NCBI GenBank assembly: GCA_024742275.1 | Contig: JANSYS010000015.1 | Span: 1 to 64,000 of the forward strand | DNA: 64,000 nucleotides | Direction: 5' to 3' | From: Alphaproteobacteria bacterium | GTDB taxonomy: Bacteria > Pseudomonadota > Alphaproteobacteria > Thalassobaculales > Thalassobaculaceae | Shown: positions 1-9,356 of the stretch, one piece after another | Layout: the number at the start of each line of letters is the position of its first letter | How positions within the stretch are numbered: position 1 is the first letter of the stretch | Translations under genes and position numbers: made by a program | Notes under the pieces: generated by a model | Seen by the model: only the letters and a program-made list of their open reading frames with translations | Database searches by the model: none | What the model was told of the DNA's origin: nothing

Positions 1-1547
1 CCCGTCGTCGTGTCGTCGCCCGACCCGACCGTGGCATCGCCACCGGTCGCCGTGTCGTCGCCCGACCCGACCGTGGCATCGCCGCCCGTCGCCGTGTCGT
101 CGCCCGACCCGACCGTGGCATCGCCGCCCGTCGCCGTGTCGTCGCCCGACCCGACCGTGGCATCGCCGCCGGTCGCCGTGTCGTCGCCCGACCCGACCGT
201 GTCATCACCGCCCGTCGCCGTGTCGTCGCCCGTCGCCGTGTCGTCACCCGACCCGACCGTGGCATCGCCGCCCGTCGCCGTGTCGTCGGATGGCGTCGGC
301 TCCGCTCGCGTCGGATCGGCGCCTGAAAGGGGACTCGTAGTCGTCTCATCGACAATGTCTTCCGAAACGGAACCACGGGTGGCTGCCGGCGGCGTCTCGT
401 CGTCTTCCGTCGTGTCCGTCAGACCGACCGCGTCACTGCCTTCGGATCCTGTCGATATGTCCGAACCGGAGGCGTCGTCGGAATCCTCAAGCGCGTCGCC
501 ACCCAGGTCCGGCCCGGTGTCACGCACGCCGGGTTCGGAAGCGGCAGCACCTTGTCCGATCCGGCCATCGTTGTCGCCGTCATCTTCCGGCCCGTCGTCG
601 ACGGATCCGCCGCCCGATCGTCCGCCCGACTCCGCGCCGTCACGACGCGCACCGGACTCCGAATCGTCGCCGGACTCCCGACTGGCCCGGAACGACCGTC
701 CATCGCCCTGGCCGCCGTCCAACCCGACCGCACCGCCATCGGCCGCACCGCCATCGGCCACACCGCCACCGGCCACAGGGCCGCCGCCACCACCGGGCTC
801 GCCCCGACCATCACCGGCACCACCCTCTGCAGCGCCGCCAACAACCTCGGCATCGCCGCTTGCAGACGCATCGCCGGCTTCTGAGGAGCTTCCCGTTCCA
901 GCGGCAGCACCCGCCCCGCCCTCGCCGGTGTCGCTCTCGCCCGCGGCAGACTGCTCGCCGCCACCGGCCTGAGCGCCGGCACCGGTCGCCGCGAGGTCGC
1001 CCGACCCGGTGGTACCCGCCGCGACGCGGCCCGTCGCACCTGGGCCCGCCGACCCATTCGAACCAGCCTGATTGTTGGCTGCGAACTGCTGCCCGCCAGC
1101 CGTGTCACCGGCGCCAGCGTTCTCGCCTCCGTCGCGCTGGTTGCCGCCGATGCGGCCTTCCGGCCGGTCGCCGGAGCTTCGATCGTTCCCGTCGCGGCCG
1201 TCACGACCCGGCCGAGCCTCGCGGCCCGCCGCCGCACCGTCGCCGTCATTCCCGCTTTCGCCGTCGGCACGATCACCGCCGCGCCGGTCAGCTTCACGAA
1301 TGTCGAGATCGTTGTCTTGAAACTCACGCTGTTCGGTCTGCTCGACGGTCGATGTGTCCGGATTGCGCCGGGAGCCGAGATGAATGTTACCGTCCGCAGC
1401 CCGCGGATCCTCGCCTTGCCCCGAGTTTTGCCCCGATCGATCGCCTGCGGCCGCCGGGGTTTCACCGGAGTTCGAACGATTGTTCGATTCGGAATTCTCC
1501 GTCCCGAATTGACCCTCAGTTTCAAGCTCTGATCGATCGTCAGCCAT
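1..1547 (-). CDS. N-terminal part of a giant low-complexity Gly/Asp/Ala-rich repeat protein (runs off the left edge)
   Basis: An uninterrupted minus-strand frame begins at the ATG at 1547-1545 and stays open for 515 codons to the window edge, so the gene is incomplete. A run of six G lies a few bases before the ATG and serves as ribosome binding site. The N-terminus begins MADDRSELETEGQFG, is hydrophilic and has no signal peptide. The rest is almost entirely Gly, Asp, Ala, Ser, Thr and Glu. From about residue 423 it becomes 14-residue repeats of the type GGDATVGSGDDTAT. No folded domain is recognisable. Low-complexity acidic N-termini without a signal peptide are common in very large type I secreted surface proteins with later VCBS, cadherin or RTX repeats, but the diagnostic part lies outside the window. 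That role is inference. Long open frames on the other strand and in other frames here follow from the skewed composition. Confidence 0.75.
   Translation of the reverse strand, partial: MADDRSELETEGQFGTENSESNNRSNSGETPAAAGDRSGQNSGQGEDPRAADGNIHLGSRRNPDTSTVEQTEQREFQDNDLDIREADRRGGDRADGESGNDGDGAAAGREARPGRDGRDGNDRSSGDRPEGRIGGNQRDGGENAGAGDTAGGQQFAANNQAGSNGSAGPGATGRVAAGTTGSGDLAATGAGAQAGGGEQSAAGESDTGEGGAGAAAGTGSSSEAGDASASGDAEVVGGAAEGGAGDGRGEPGGGGGPVAGGGVADGGAADGGAVGLDGGQGDGRSFRASRESGDDSESGARRDGAESGGRSGGGSVDDGPEDDGDNDGRIGQGAAASEPGVRDTGPDLGGDALEDSDDASGSDISTGSEGSDAVGLTDTTEDDETPPAATRGSVSEDIVDETTTSPLSGADPTRAEPTPSDDTATGGDATVGSGDDTATGDDTATGGDDTVGSGDDTATGGDATVGSGDDTATGGDATVGSGDDTATGGDATVGSGDDTATGGDATVGSGDDTTT
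10..279 (-). repeat. In-frame 42-bp tandem repeat array
   Basis: Read on the plus strand, six near-identical 42-bp units start with GTGTCGTCGCCCGACC at 10, 52, 94, 136, 178 and 238. An 18-bp short unit sits at 220-237. Units differ at only a few bases, and the array continues past the left edge, since bases 1-9 look like the end of another unit. The unit is a multiple of three, so the minus-strand protein reads a 14-residue Asp/Gly/Thr repeat (VGSGDDTATGGDAT). Near-identity of copies suggests recent expansion, and the short unit suggests unequal recombination or slippage. Confidence 0.9.
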
Positions 1548-1570
1548 CTGTCCCCCCATTCACTGAACAG

Positions 1571-1599
1571 AGAATAGGTAATTTTTTTATAAAATCCAA
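1571..1599 (-). promoter_or_regulatory. Candidate sigma-70 promoter of the repeat protein
   Basis: The stretch at about 1578-1610 is strikingly AT-rich for this genome. On the minus strand TTGGAT (1599-1594), a 17-bp spacer and TATTCT (1576-1571) would place a transcript start about 17-20 bases before the ATG at 1547. The -35 match is weak, and alternative TATA-like hexamers lie nearby, so exact boxes are uncertain. Confidence 0.3.
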
Positions 1600-1717
1600 T
1601 ATAATTTTCCTGGCGCAGCTCCAAAAATCGCGGTTTCACAGGTATTTGCGGTACTGGCAGACAATCGGACACAAAGCATCGAAACCGCGCTTCAGTCGCT
1701 AAAATTGTACGCAAAAA

Positions 1718-2254
1718 TCAAAGATAACCGGTAAAGATCCGGGTGACCGCGATCGTCACAAGCTCCAGGTACAGGATCATCGCCGCCAGCATTCCATAAC
1801 GCTGCACATCACTGACCCCTTTGGACTTGCGCCTGCGCGCCGCGGTGGAAAAGCTCGACCACTTCGAGGTCACATAGGCGATCTTCCGGTGCTCAACGGC
1901 CTGCCACCATTGCAAGCTGAGAATGATCAAGACGCTGAGCACACTGCATAGCCACACGATGACCAGAAGATATCGAATGAGCTGCGGATCGCTCCAGCGG
2001 CTGACGACTCCATACCCCGTCGCAGCTATCGCTCCCACGCTGAAATATAGGACAGTGCGCCACATCTGCTCCTTGGCGAAGCGCACGTTTTCGGACGCGT
2101 CCCTGTAAATCTCGACGAACTCTGCATGGGTCAGATCGTCGAGGTCGCTCGGCACGTTCTCCGCCGGGTCGAACGGGTCGTCCCCGATCTCCGTGGGTTC
2201 GGCAGCGGCGGGCGCCGGGTGACTTCCCGGCTTCGGGCGCAGGTCACGGGCCAT
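1718..2254 (-). CDS. Small membrane protein of unknown function, three predicted membrane spans
   Basis: This 178-residue protein is not one I recognise. The start is the ATG at 2254, preceded by AGGAG at good spacing; an adjoining TTG three bases upstream is too close to it. The first 60 residues are hydrophilic and Pro/Asp/Glu-rich. Two hydrophobic segments follow (around VLYFSVGAIAATGYG and LLVIVWLCSVLSVLIILSL). A basic stretch (AARRRKSKG) and a last hydrophobic segment near the C-terminus complete the layout. It lies 91 bases downstream of cobO on the same strand and could be on the end of the cobalamin transcript, but nothing in it suggests a cobalamin function. Confidence 0.7.
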   Translation of the reverse strand: MARDLRPKPGSHPAPAAAEPTEIGDDPFDPAENVPSDLDDLTHAEFVEIYRDASENVRFAKEQMWRTVLYFSVGAIAATGYGVVSRWSDPQLIRYLLVIVWLCSVLSVLIILSLQWWQAVEHRKIAYVTSKWSSFSTAARRRKSKGVSDVQRYGMLAAMILYLELVTIAVTRIFTGYL

Positions 2255-2345
2255 CAACGCTCCTCTCGCCTTGGATCTCTCGATCCGGGTCGGAGGATTC
2301 TGCGCCTATCCGAACCAACATGCAATTCGGTCGGTACCACGCTGA

Positions 2346-2966
2346 TCAATAGTCGAAGCCGGGCGCCGCCTTGATACCGGCGTCGAAGGGATGCTTTACC
2401 TTTGTCATTTCCGTCACGAGGTCGGCCGACTCCACCAGAGCTGCCGGCGCATCGCGACCGGTGACGATTACGGTCGTGCGAGGGTGACGACCCGCGAGCG
2501 CTTCCACAACCTCGTCTACCGGCAGGTACTCGTAGCGGAGGGCGATGTTGAGCTCGTCCAGGACCACGAGGTCGTGCGCGCCGCTGGTGAACATCTCCTG
2601 AGCGATATCCCAGGCGGCACGTGCCGCTCGAATGTCCTGCTCCCTGTCCTGCGTGTCCCAGGTGAAACCGTCGCCCATCCGTCTGAATTCGAGCAGATCT
2701 GAGAACCGCTTGAAGAACTCGTTCTCGCCGGTCTTCCAGGTCCCCTTGATGAACTGGACGACCCCCACGCTCCGACCCCAGCCGAGCGCCCGGATGATGG
2801 TGCCGAAAGCCGCGGTCGACTTTCCTTTTCCGTCACCCGTATGGACCGCCAAGAGCCCCCGTTCGGCCTTCTGTTTCGTTTTCATCCGGGCCCGGTGTTC
2901 CGCCTGGACGCGCTTCATTTCGGCGCGGTGAGCCTCGCCCCGTTCGGCCTCATCTAATTCGGTCAT
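2346..2966 (-). CDS. cobO: Cob(I)yrinic acid a,c-diamide adenosyltransferase
   Basis: CobO/BtuR-type ATP:corrinoid adenosyltransferase, 206 residues, the usual family size. It transfers the 5'-deoxyadenosyl group of ATP to reduced Co(I) corrinoid, forming the Co-C bond of coenzyme B12. The P-loop GDGKGKST is at residues 44-51. Family motifs follow, including the WGRSVGVVQFIKG stretch, VVLDELN and the C-terminal KHPFDAGIKAAPGFDY. The basic, Glu/Lys-rich N-terminal 35 residues are typical. The start ATG at 2966 has AGAAGG upstream. It lies 15 bases after cbiB and is the last clear gene of the riboswitch-controlled cobalamin operon. Confidence 0.95.
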   Translation of the reverse strand: MTELDEAERGEAHRAEMKRVQAEHRARMKTKQKAERGLLAVHTGDGKGKSTAAFGTIIRALGWGRSVGVVQFIKGTWKTGENEFFKRFSDLLEFRRMGDGFTWDTQDREQDIRAARAAWDIAQEMFTSGAHDLVVLDELNIALRYEYLPVDEVVEALAGRHPRTTVIVTGRDAPAALVESADLVTEMTKVKHPFDAGIKAAPGFDY

Positions 2967-2981
2967 ATCCGCCTTCTCTTT

Positions 2982-3947
2982 TCAGTGTGTGACGAGCGCT
3001 AGAGCGACCGCGGCGAGTATAAGTCCGATCCACACCCGCCGGGCCAAGCGCAACGCAATGCGGAGGTCATCTATATCCGCCGACTCGCGACCGTCTCCGA
3101 ACCAGGCACCGTCCACCGCCAGAGCGCCGTAGCGGCGCGGCCCACCGAGTCGGATACCCACCGCGCCGGCCATCGCCGCCTCCGGCCAACCGGCGTTCGG
3201 CGACAAGTGCCGCCGCGCGTCCCGACGGGCCGTACGCCAGGCCTCGGCGCCGCGGCCTTCAATCGCGGCGAGTGCTGCCAACAGAGCGGCGGTCAGCCGC
3301 GCCGGTACCCAGTTCGCCAGATCGTCCGTCCGTGCCGCGGCCCAGCCGAAAGCGCGGTAGCGATCGTCGCGGTGACCGATCAGACTGTCCGCTGTATTGA
3401 TCGCCTTGTACGCAACCAGGGCCGGAAATCCCCCGAGCGCGAACCAGAACAGGGGCGCCACAAAGCCGTCGGACAGGTTCTCCGCCAGACTCTCGGTGGC
3501 GGCCCGAACGATGGCGGACCGATCCATGAGCGCGGTCTCCCGCCCGACGATCCGGCCGACGGCGTCCCGTGCAGGCTCGAGATCGTCCCCGGTGAGGGCA
3601 TCGGCAACCGCCGCCACGTGGTCGATCAGGTCGCGCCCAGCGAGCAGCGTGGAGGCGAACACGATCAAAACCATGGCTCCCAGCGGGCCAACCAGGAACA
3701 AGTCGATCGCGACGGCGACCACCGTCCAGCCGAACAGATAGAGCCCCAGCGCGCCGATGCCGAACCAGCGCCGACGCCGGGCCCCATCCCCTGAGCGGTT
3801 GTCCCCTGAGCGGTTCATCCGCCGCTCCAACGCGTTCAGCGTCGCCGCCATGAGGGTGACCGGATGGGGAACGCGGCTGTAGAGCCGGCGCGGATCGCCC
3901 GTGACCGCGTCCAACACCATGGCGCCGGCGACTACAAGCAGGCTCAA
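2982..3947 (-). CDS. cbiB: Adenosylcobinamide-phosphate synthase, integral membrane
   Basis: CbiB (CobD in the Pseudomonas naming) attaches the aminopropanol arm to adenosylcobyric acid, making adenosylcobinamide (phosphate). The 321-residue protein contains family signatures [20 protein letters not shown] near the N-terminus, then [34 protein letters not shown] and an [14 protein letters not shown] motif, with several hydrophobic spans. I chose the TTG at 3947 because the family N-terminus begins there, GGAGG lies seven bases upstream, and TTGA overlaps the cobQ stop, indicating translational coupling. A longer frame extends upstream inside cobQ, but its composition is that of a shadow. Confidence 0.92.
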   Translation of the reverse strand: MSLLVVAGAMVLDAVTGDPRRLYSRVPHPVTLMAATLNALERRMNRSGDNRSGDGARRRRWFGIGALGLYLFGWTVVAVAIDLFLVGPLGAMVLIVFASTLLAGRDLIDHVAAVADALTGDDLEPARDAVGRIVGRETALMDRSAIVRAATESLAENLSDGFVAPLFWFALGGFPALVAYKAINTADSLIGHRDDRYRAFGWAAARTDDLANWVPARLTAALLAALAAIEGRGAEAWRTARRDARRHLSPNAGWPEAAMAGAVGIRLGGPRRYGALAVDGAWFGDGRESADIDDLRIALRLARRVWIGLILAAVALALVTH

Positions 3948-5413
3948 CGTGCCGCCTCCAGCAGGGCGTCGACGTCGAGATGCCGCTCCAACGCGTCGGC
4001 CAGCGCGTCGAGCGCGGTCTTGACCTGCTCGTTGAAGATCAGACCGGACGTACCGCATAGGCCGGCGAAGCGTAGGTATCGGTCGCGAAACATGTCGTCG
4101 CCGAGCATCCCGTGGAGATAGGACCCAACCACCAGACCGTCGCTGGACACCACCGCGATGACGTCGCCGTCACGCTCCAGAAACGTGCGGGCAAGACCGG
4201 CGCCCGTGGTGCGTCCGGCATGAATCTCGTATCCGTAGGCGTTCGCATCGAGCATAGCCGATCGGCAGACGGCGTTGCGGACGGTCTTGGTCGGCTCGAT
4301 CACCGTTTCGACGTCCAACAGCCCCAGGCCCTCCTCTTCACCCGGAGGCCCCTCGAGGCCGTCGGGATCGCGCACCCAGGTACCGAGCATCTGGTATCCG
4401 CCGCACAGACCGAGCACCCGGCCACCACGCCGAACATGGGCGCGCAAATCGATATCCCAGCCCTGGGCCTTCAGGAACCGGAGGTCGGAGAGCGTAGACT
4501 TCGTTCCCGGCAGCACCACCAGAGCGGCATCGCCAGGCAGGGCCGTTCCTGGCAGACAGAACCGGACGTCGAAGGCCGGATCGGCCCGCAGCGGATCGAG
4601 ATCGTCGAAATTCGCGATGCGGGAGATCATCGGAACGGCCACGACCACCCGGCCCTCCTCGTCCGTGGGGCCCTGCTCCAGCACCACCGCGTCCTCGGCA
4701 GGCAGCGCCTTCACGACAGGCAAAAACGGAACGACACCGAAGCTCGGCCAGCCTGTCCGCTCGACGATCATGGCGAGGCCGTCGTCGAACAGCGTCGGGT
4801 CGCCGCGGAATAGGTTCACGATGAACCCGGCAACCATGGCGCGGTCCGTCGGGTCCAAGACCTCCCTAGTGCCCACGAGCGATGCGATGACCCCGCCACG
4901 GTTGATGTCGCCGACCAGGACCACCGGTGTCCCGGTCGGGACGGCGAACCCCATGTTGGCGATGTCGCCCTGGCGCAGATTGGCTTCCGCCGCACTGCCC
5001 GCCCCCTCTACGACGACGATGTCCGCCTCGCCTTTCAGGCGCTCGAAACTCTCGATCACCGGCGCGAGCAGCGCACCGCGCGTTCCCCAGTACCGCCGCG
5101 CCTCCGTCGTCTCCAGCGCCCGCCCGCGCAGCACGACCTGGGAGCCGGTGTCGCTGTTCGGCTTCAGCAGCACCGGGTTCATGTGAACGCTCGCGGGCAC
5201 ACCGCAAGCCATCGCCTGCAGCCACTGAGCCCGTCCGATCTCGCCGCCTCCGCCGTCCCCGTCATCGGCGACGGCCGCATTGTTCGACATGTTCTGCGGC
5301 TTGAAAGGGCGCACGGTAAGGCCGCGGCGGACGAAGGCCCGGCACAGACCGGCCGTCAGCACCGACTTGCCGACGTCGGAACCGGTGCCTTGAAGCATCA
5401 ACGCCCTGGCCAC
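3944..5413 (-). CDS. cobQ: Cobyric acid synthase (glutamine-dependent)
   Basis: CobQ amidates side chains b, d, e and g of adenosylcobyrinic a,c-diamide using glutamine and ATP. The 489-residue product has the N-terminal nucleotide-binding domain with [20 protein letters not shown], then [10 protein letters not shown] and [18 protein letters not shown]. The C-terminal class I amidotransferase-like domain shows [12 protein letters not shown] with its catalytic cysteine and the SYLHGML histidine region. The GTG at 5413 is preferred because GGGAGGG lies six bases upstream and the homologous region starts there; the frame is open further upstream. It is 13 bases from btuC and overlaps cbiB by four bases. 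Confidence 0.95.
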   Translation of the reverse strand: MARALMLQGTGSDVGKSVLTAGLCRAFVRRGLTVRPFKPQNMSNNAAVADDGDGGGGEIGRAQWLQAMACGVPASVHMNPVLLKPNSDTGSQVVLRGRALETTEARRYWGTRGALLAPVIESFERLKGEADIVVVEGAGSAAEANLRQGDIANMGFAVPTGTPVVLVGDINRGGVIASLVGTREVLDPTDRAMVAGFIVNLFRGDPTLFDDGLAMIVERTGWPSFGVVPFLPVVKALPAEDAVVLEQGPTDEEGRVVVAVPMISRIANFDDLDPLRADPAFDVRFCLPGTALPGDAALVVLPGTKSTLSDLRFLKAQGWDIDLRAHVRRGGRVLGLCGGYQMLGTWVRDPDGLEGPPGEEEGLGLLDVETVIEPTKTVRNAVCRSAMLDANAYGYEIHAGRTTGAGLARTFLERDGDVIAVVSSDGLVVGSYLHGMLGDDMFRDRYLRFAGLCGTSGLIFNEQVKTALDALADALERHLDVDALLEAAR

Positions 5414-5426
5414 GATCTGCCCTCCC

Positions 5427-6449
5427 TCATCGCGAAGCCATCCAGGACCGTTGAACGATCCAGATGAAGATCGGCGCACCGATCAGGGCGGTCACGACTC
5501 CGAGCTGAAGCCGCTCGCCGCTGGTCGGAATCCGCGTAACCAGGTCTGCCAGCGTAATCAGGATCGCACCGCCCAAAGCGCTTGCCGCCAGTACCCGTCC
5601 CGGGCGGTAACCGACGAAGGGACGGACCATGTGCGGCACGACGAGGCCGACGAAACCGACCGCTCCGCAGACCGCGACCATCGCCCCGACCGACGCCGAT
5701 ACGCCGAGCACCACGCGCCAGCGCAGTCTGACGACATCGATCCCGAGAGAGCGGGTCGTTTCCTCGCCCAGGCTGAGCGCATCGAGACCGCGCCCGATGG
5801 TCGCCATGACCGCGAAACCGGCGAGCACGAACGGCGCCGCGATGTACAGATCGGTGGTCGTACGGTTTTCCAGCGATCCCAACAGCCACAGGATCATGTC
5901 CCGGAGCGTGATCGGATCCGGCGCAAGGTTGAAGGCCAGCGAGGTGAGCGCGGTCGCGAGGCTGGAGACGCCTATACCGGTCAAGATCAGCGCCAGCAGA
6001 CTGTCGCTGCGGGCGGCGACGGAGAACAGCAGCGCCGTGGCGACCGCCGCGCCCGCGATCGCCGCCAGCGGCACCATCAGCACCGAAACGGCAGCAAGCC
6101 CGAAGCCGATGGCCACAACGGCGCCGAATCCGGCCGCCGCGGTCACGCCGATCACACCCGGATCCGCCAGCGGGTTTCGCAGCAGACCCTGGAGCGCCGC
6201 ACCGGAGAAACCCAGGACAGCGCCGAGCATGATGCCGAGTGCCACCCGTGGCAGTCGAAGCTCGTAGACGATGATTTCCCGGACCTCGTCCCCCACCCCG
6301 AGCAGCGCCGCCACGATCTCGGAGACCGACAGGGCGGCCGGCCCAATGCTGAGCGAGACGATCGAAACGGCCACCAGCACAAGCGCCATGGCCGGAAGCA
6401 GTACACGGTCGGAGAGCTCGACACCGGGCCGGCTGGCGCGCGACATCAT
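5427..6449 (-). CDS. btuC: Corrinoid/iron-siderophore-type ABC transporter permease, likely vitamin B12
   Basis: FecCD/BtuC family inner-membrane permease, 340 residues with about ten hydrophobic spans. Family features include [40 protein letters not shown] near the N-terminus and [15 protein letters not shown] late in the protein. Its place between btuF and cobQ under a cobalamin riboswitch points to vitamin B12 rather than siderophores. The start ATG at 6449 overlaps the btuF stop (ATGATG), giving translational coupling; the second ATG at 6446 is an alternative. No ATPase gene (btuD) follows, which is unusual for such operons. Confidence 0.88.
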   Translation of the reverse strand: MMSRASRPGVELSDRVLLPAMALVLVAVSIVSLSIGPAALSVSEIVAALLGVGDEVREIIVYELRLPRVALGIMLGAVLGFSGAALQGLLRNPLADPGVIGVTAAAGFGAVVAIGFGLAAVSVLMVPLAAIAGAAVATALLFSVAARSDSLLALILTGIGVSSLATALTSLAFNLAPDPITLRDMILWLLGSLENRTTTDLYIAAPFVLAGFAVMATIGRGLDALSLGEETTRSLGIDVVRLRWRVVLGVSASVGAMVAVCGAVGFVGLVVPHMVRPFVGYRPGRVLAASALGGAILITLADLVTRIPTSGERLQLGVVTALIGAPIFIWIVQRSWMASR

Positions 6450-7288
6450 TCCGGCCGGTCCAGCGCCGCCCGGATGAACTCGGCGGCATCCACCGAGAAC
6501 AGGCCGCTGCACGACAGAAACCGTCCGGGTACCGCGACCGTGCGGACCGCCGCCATCAGCCTGGCCAAACGGGGATGGCGTGCCGGCGACCAGGACGAGC
6601 GGGCAACACTGCGATCGTCGAAGAAGCTGCCGATGAAGACATCGGGAGGCGCCAGGATCAGTTCCTCGAGGGAGATTTTCCGCCATCCCCGATAGCCGAG
6701 ATCGGCCGCCATGTTGTCCAGCCCGGCAAGACGGATCATGCCATCGACATCGGTGCCCAGACCGCCGGTGGTGCCGCTCGGCGTCAGATAGAGTGCCCGA
6801 AGGCCAAGACGCGGTTTGGCCTCAAGCGCCGCGATGCGCCTGCGCTGGTCGGCGACCAAGCTGGTCGACGCCTCCGCCTGGTCCAACGCCGCCGCTACCT
6901 CGGTCAGGTTGTCGAAAATGGTCGCGCTGTCGTGCCCGTAGACGATGTTCACGGTCTCGATACCGGCCCGGTCGAGCATCGAAACCATTCGCCTGTTGCC
7001 CCCCCAGAACCGGACCACGAGCGACGGAGCCGCATGCAGCAGCGCCTCCGCCGACGGATCGACGATCGGCAGGCCGAGCGCCCTGTCGCGATGGTAGGAG
7101 AACGCCTGCGACGCCCTCGGAGACAGCCCCGCGATCTGCTCTCGATCGGCCAGGGACAAAACATACTGGTCGGCGCAATAGTCGATGGACACAACCGCCG
7201 AATCCGCGGTGGACCGGGGGACGGACTGCGCCATGACCGGGCCCGCCCAGAGCAGGCAGGTCGCCAGGAGCAGCTCCCGTCCCCCCAT
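6446..7288 (-). CDS. btuF: Periplasmic corrinoid-binding protein of the ABC transporter
   Basis: Periplasmic solute-binding protein of the BtuF/FepB helical-backbone family, 280 residues. A signal peptide (MGGRELLLATCLLWAGPVMA) ends at a plausible cleavage site after Ala20. The family start VVSIDYCADQYVLSLAD and the later LYLTPSGTTGGLGTDVDGMIRLAGLDNMA region are visible. The ATG at 7288 lies three bases after the btuB stop and the gene overlaps btuC, so all three are surely co-transcribed. B12 as ligand is inferred from the riboswitch and the neighbouring btuB and cob genes. Confidence 0.85.
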   Translation of the reverse strand: MGGRELLLATCLLWAGPVMAQSVPRSTADSAVVSIDYCADQYVLSLADREQIAGLSPRASQAFSYHRDRALGLPIVDPSAEALLHAAPSLVVRFWGGNRRMVSMLDRAGIETVNIVYGHDSATIFDNLTEVAAALDQAEASTSLVADQRRRIAALEAKPRLGLRALYLTPSGTTGGLGTDVDGMIRLAGLDNMAADLGYRGWRKISLEELILAPPDVFIGSFFDDRSVARSSWSPARHPRLARLMAAVRTVAVPGRFLSCSGLFSVDAAEFIRAALDRPE

Positions 7289-7291
7289 GGC

Positions 7292-9214
7292 TCAGCGCCG
7301 GTAGGTAAGGCGCAGGAAGAACGCCCGGCCCTGCTGATTATAGAACGAGGCGGTCTCGTACTCCTCGTCGAACAGGTTCGAGAGCTTCAGGTCGACGCCC
7401 CAATTCTCCGTTGCCGCCCAGGCCGCCCGGACATCTACGGTCGTGAAGGCGTCCAGCCTACGGGTGTTGGCCAGGTCGTCAAACCGCTCGCTCTCGTAGT
7501 GGAGATCGCCGCCGAGCGAGAACGTGCCAACGCCCAGGCCCAAATCGCCGACGGTCCGGTCGACCGACAGGGCATAGACTTGCTCGGCCCGTCTCGGCAG
7601 AAGGTTGCCGTCGTTCGTTCCACCCGATGCATTCCGAGGATCGAGGAATGTAGCGCTGGCCGAAATCAGGAAGCCCGAGACCTCGCCGGACGTCAACAGT
7701 TCAAGCCCTGTGATGCGAGCCTTGTCGACATTCGCGGGTGCCTGAATCGCACTGTCATAGGCGATCAGATCGTCGATCTCCGTGTGGAACAAATTGGCGC
7801 CAAGTTCGAAACCACCGACGGTCGCCGCCAAACCGATCTCGGCGCTCTCGGACTGCTCCGGCTCAAGATCGGCGTTTCCGAAGCCCGGAAAGTATAGCTC
7901 GTTGAAGGTCGGCGCCTTGAACGCCGTCCCATAGGATGCCGTGGCGCGGAGAGCGTCGGTGATGCGGAAGCCGTAAGCGAGCCCACCGGTCAGGTAGCCG
8001 CCGAACTGCTCGTTCTCGTCGACCCGCCCGGAGACCTGAACCGTATGCCGGTCGAACTCCGTACGATGCTGTGCGAACAGGCCGCCGTTGTCGCGGCTGT
8101 CTTCGACATAGTCGGTGGTCCCGGAGACTTCGTCACGCTGGACATCGACCCCGACAGTCGTGATGTTGTCGGGAAGGAAATACAGATCGTTTTGTAAAGA
8201 CAGTGATTTACGCGCCGTCTTGAAAGTCGATTGATAGGATCCGTCAAGAAAGTTGTCGGTATCGTCTACGGTGTAGCCGGCGGCAACCGTCACGTCCCAG
8301 ACATCTGCCGGCGACGCCAGAGCGCTCAGCCCCAGAACGTAGTTCGCGCCTTCAGACTCGTTCGAGATCGTCCCGTCGTATTCGTTATCGGTTTCCGTAT
8401 ATAGACCGTTCGCTTCGACTTTGATCCCATTCGCGAAGACGTAGTCCAAGGATCCGGTGACACCGGCCCTCTCGAACCCGTCACGGTCCGGCTCTGCGGC
8501 GAAGCAGCCGCCGGACGGGACCGTCGTCCCGTCTCCGCAGGAATTGAAGCCATCGGTCCGCAGATAGCTGGTGTTGGCGGCAAAACCGACACCATTGCTG
8601 CGCCCGGAAAACCCCGCCTGGCCTTCGACCGTATCGTCCGAGCCGTAACCGATGCTCGCGTGGGCGCGGGTCGCTTCGGTCGGTTGCCGAGTGAAGATCT
8701 GAATGATTCCGCCAAGGGCCTCGGAGCCGTAGAGATAGGACCGCGGCCCGCGCACCACTTCGATACGCTCAACGTCGCCGATCGACAGACTCTCGAAGTT
8801 GAAGGTGCCGAGCGTTGCCGACCCGACCTTGACCCCGTCGATCAGAACGAGCACGTGATCGCTCTCGGTGCCGCGCAGGAACACAGACGTTGCCTTGCCC
8901 TGCCCGCCGTTGTTGGTGAGCGTCAGCCCTGGAACTCGCTTCAGTGCTTCCGGCACGGACCGGATCTGGCGGCGCTCGATCTCGTCTCGCGTGATCACGC
9001 TGACCGGAGCGAGCGTGTCATCCGCCGTCTCGGCAATTCGAGACGCCGTGATCACCACCTCGTCCGTCAGAGCGGCGGCAGCCCCGCGTTCGGCAATCGC
9101 CGGCGCGACACTCTGCTGCGCGGCCGCGGGAAGAGCCCCAGCCGCGACCAGTACGGCCGCCAGGCCGAGCCCACGCATCCGTCCGGACGTCCCGTGTGTT
9201 GGGTCGAAATTCAT
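7292..9214 (-). CDS. btuB: TonB-dependent outer-membrane vitamin B12 receptor
   Basis: TonB-dependent receptor, 640 residues, the usual BtuB size. A signal peptide (MRGLGLAAVLVAAGALPAAA) is followed by a TonB-box-like stretch (DEVVITASR). The plug domain has DDTLAPVSVITRDEIERR, VPGLTLTNNGGQGKATSVFLRG and VERIEVVRGPRSYLYGSEALGG. The barrel ends RAFFLRLTYRR. The ATG at 9214 is chosen because GGAGG lies five bases upstream; an ATG at 9226 lies just before that site, and a longer frame continues into the riboswitch leader. It is the first gene of the cobalamin operon. Confidence 0.93.
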   Translation of the reverse strand: MNFDPTHGTSGRMRGLGLAAVLVAAGALPAAAQQSVAPAIAERGAAAALTDEVVITASRIAETADDTLAPVSVITRDEIERRQIRSVPEALKRVPGLTLTNNGGQGKATSVFLRGTESDHVLVLIDGVKVGSATLGTFNFESLSIGDVERIEVVRGPRSYLYGSEALGGIIQIFTRQPTEATRAHASIGYGSDDTVEGQAGFSGRSNGVGFAANTSYLRTDGFNSCGDGTTVPSGGCFAAEPDRDGFERAGVTGSLDYVFANGIKVEANGLYTETDNEYDGTISNESEGANYVLGLSALASPADVWDVTVAAGYTVDDTDNFLDGSYQSTFKTARKSLSLQNDLYFLPDNITTVGVDVQRDEVSGTTDYVEDSRDNGGLFAQHRTEFDRHTVQVSGRVDENEQFGGYLTGGLAYGFRITDALRATASYGTAFKAPTFNELYFPGFGNADLEPEQSESAEIGLAATVGGFELGANLFHTEIDDLIAYDSAIQAPANVDKARITGLELLTSGEVSGFLISASATFLDPRNASGGTNDGNLLPRRAEQVYALSVDRTVGDLGLGVGTFSLGGDLHYESERFDDLANTRRLDAFTTVDVRAAWAATENWGVDLKLSNLFDEEYETASFYNQQGRAFFLRLTYRR

Positions 9215-9296
9215 CCAATCCTCCATGGCCGACGCACACCCGCGCGGCGTTGCAAAGCGACGGCGCCGGGCACAACGGATGGAGAGGGACGACCAC

Positions 9297-9320
9297 GGGT
9301 CCACAAGCATGGCCGGACCC
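9297..9320 (-). promoter_or_regulatory. Hairpin in the btuB leader between riboswitch and start codon
   Basis: A 6-bp stem GGGTCC/GGACCC with a 12-base loop lies between the cobalamin aptamer and the btuB start. It has no U-tract. It could be part of the expression platform, but the switching partner is not clear from reading alone. Confidence 0.3.
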
Positions 9321-9356
9321 GATCATCGCGCCCCGCGACATCGTGGTTTCTCGCCA

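Noticed and set aside
10..288. CRISPR array
   Set aside because: Units are contiguous 42-mers with no unique spacers, lie in a coding frame and have no cas genes nearby.
10..972. Long plus-strand frame rich in Ser and Pro over the tandem repeats
   Set aside because: It is the antisense of the repeat protein. A 42-bp unit without stops is open on both strands; only the minus strand has a proper start with a ribosome site and a promoter-like region.
419..1714. A 431-codon minus-strand frame rich in Arg and Thr
   Set aside because: It overlaps the repeat gene in another frame, begins in the AT-rich spacer without a ribosome site, and has the Arg/Ala/Pro-rich composition of a shifted frame.
2255..2345. 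Additional small gene or terminator between cobO and the membrane protein
   Set aside because: No frame with a ribosome site and no hairpin with a T-run could be found in this 91-bp gap.
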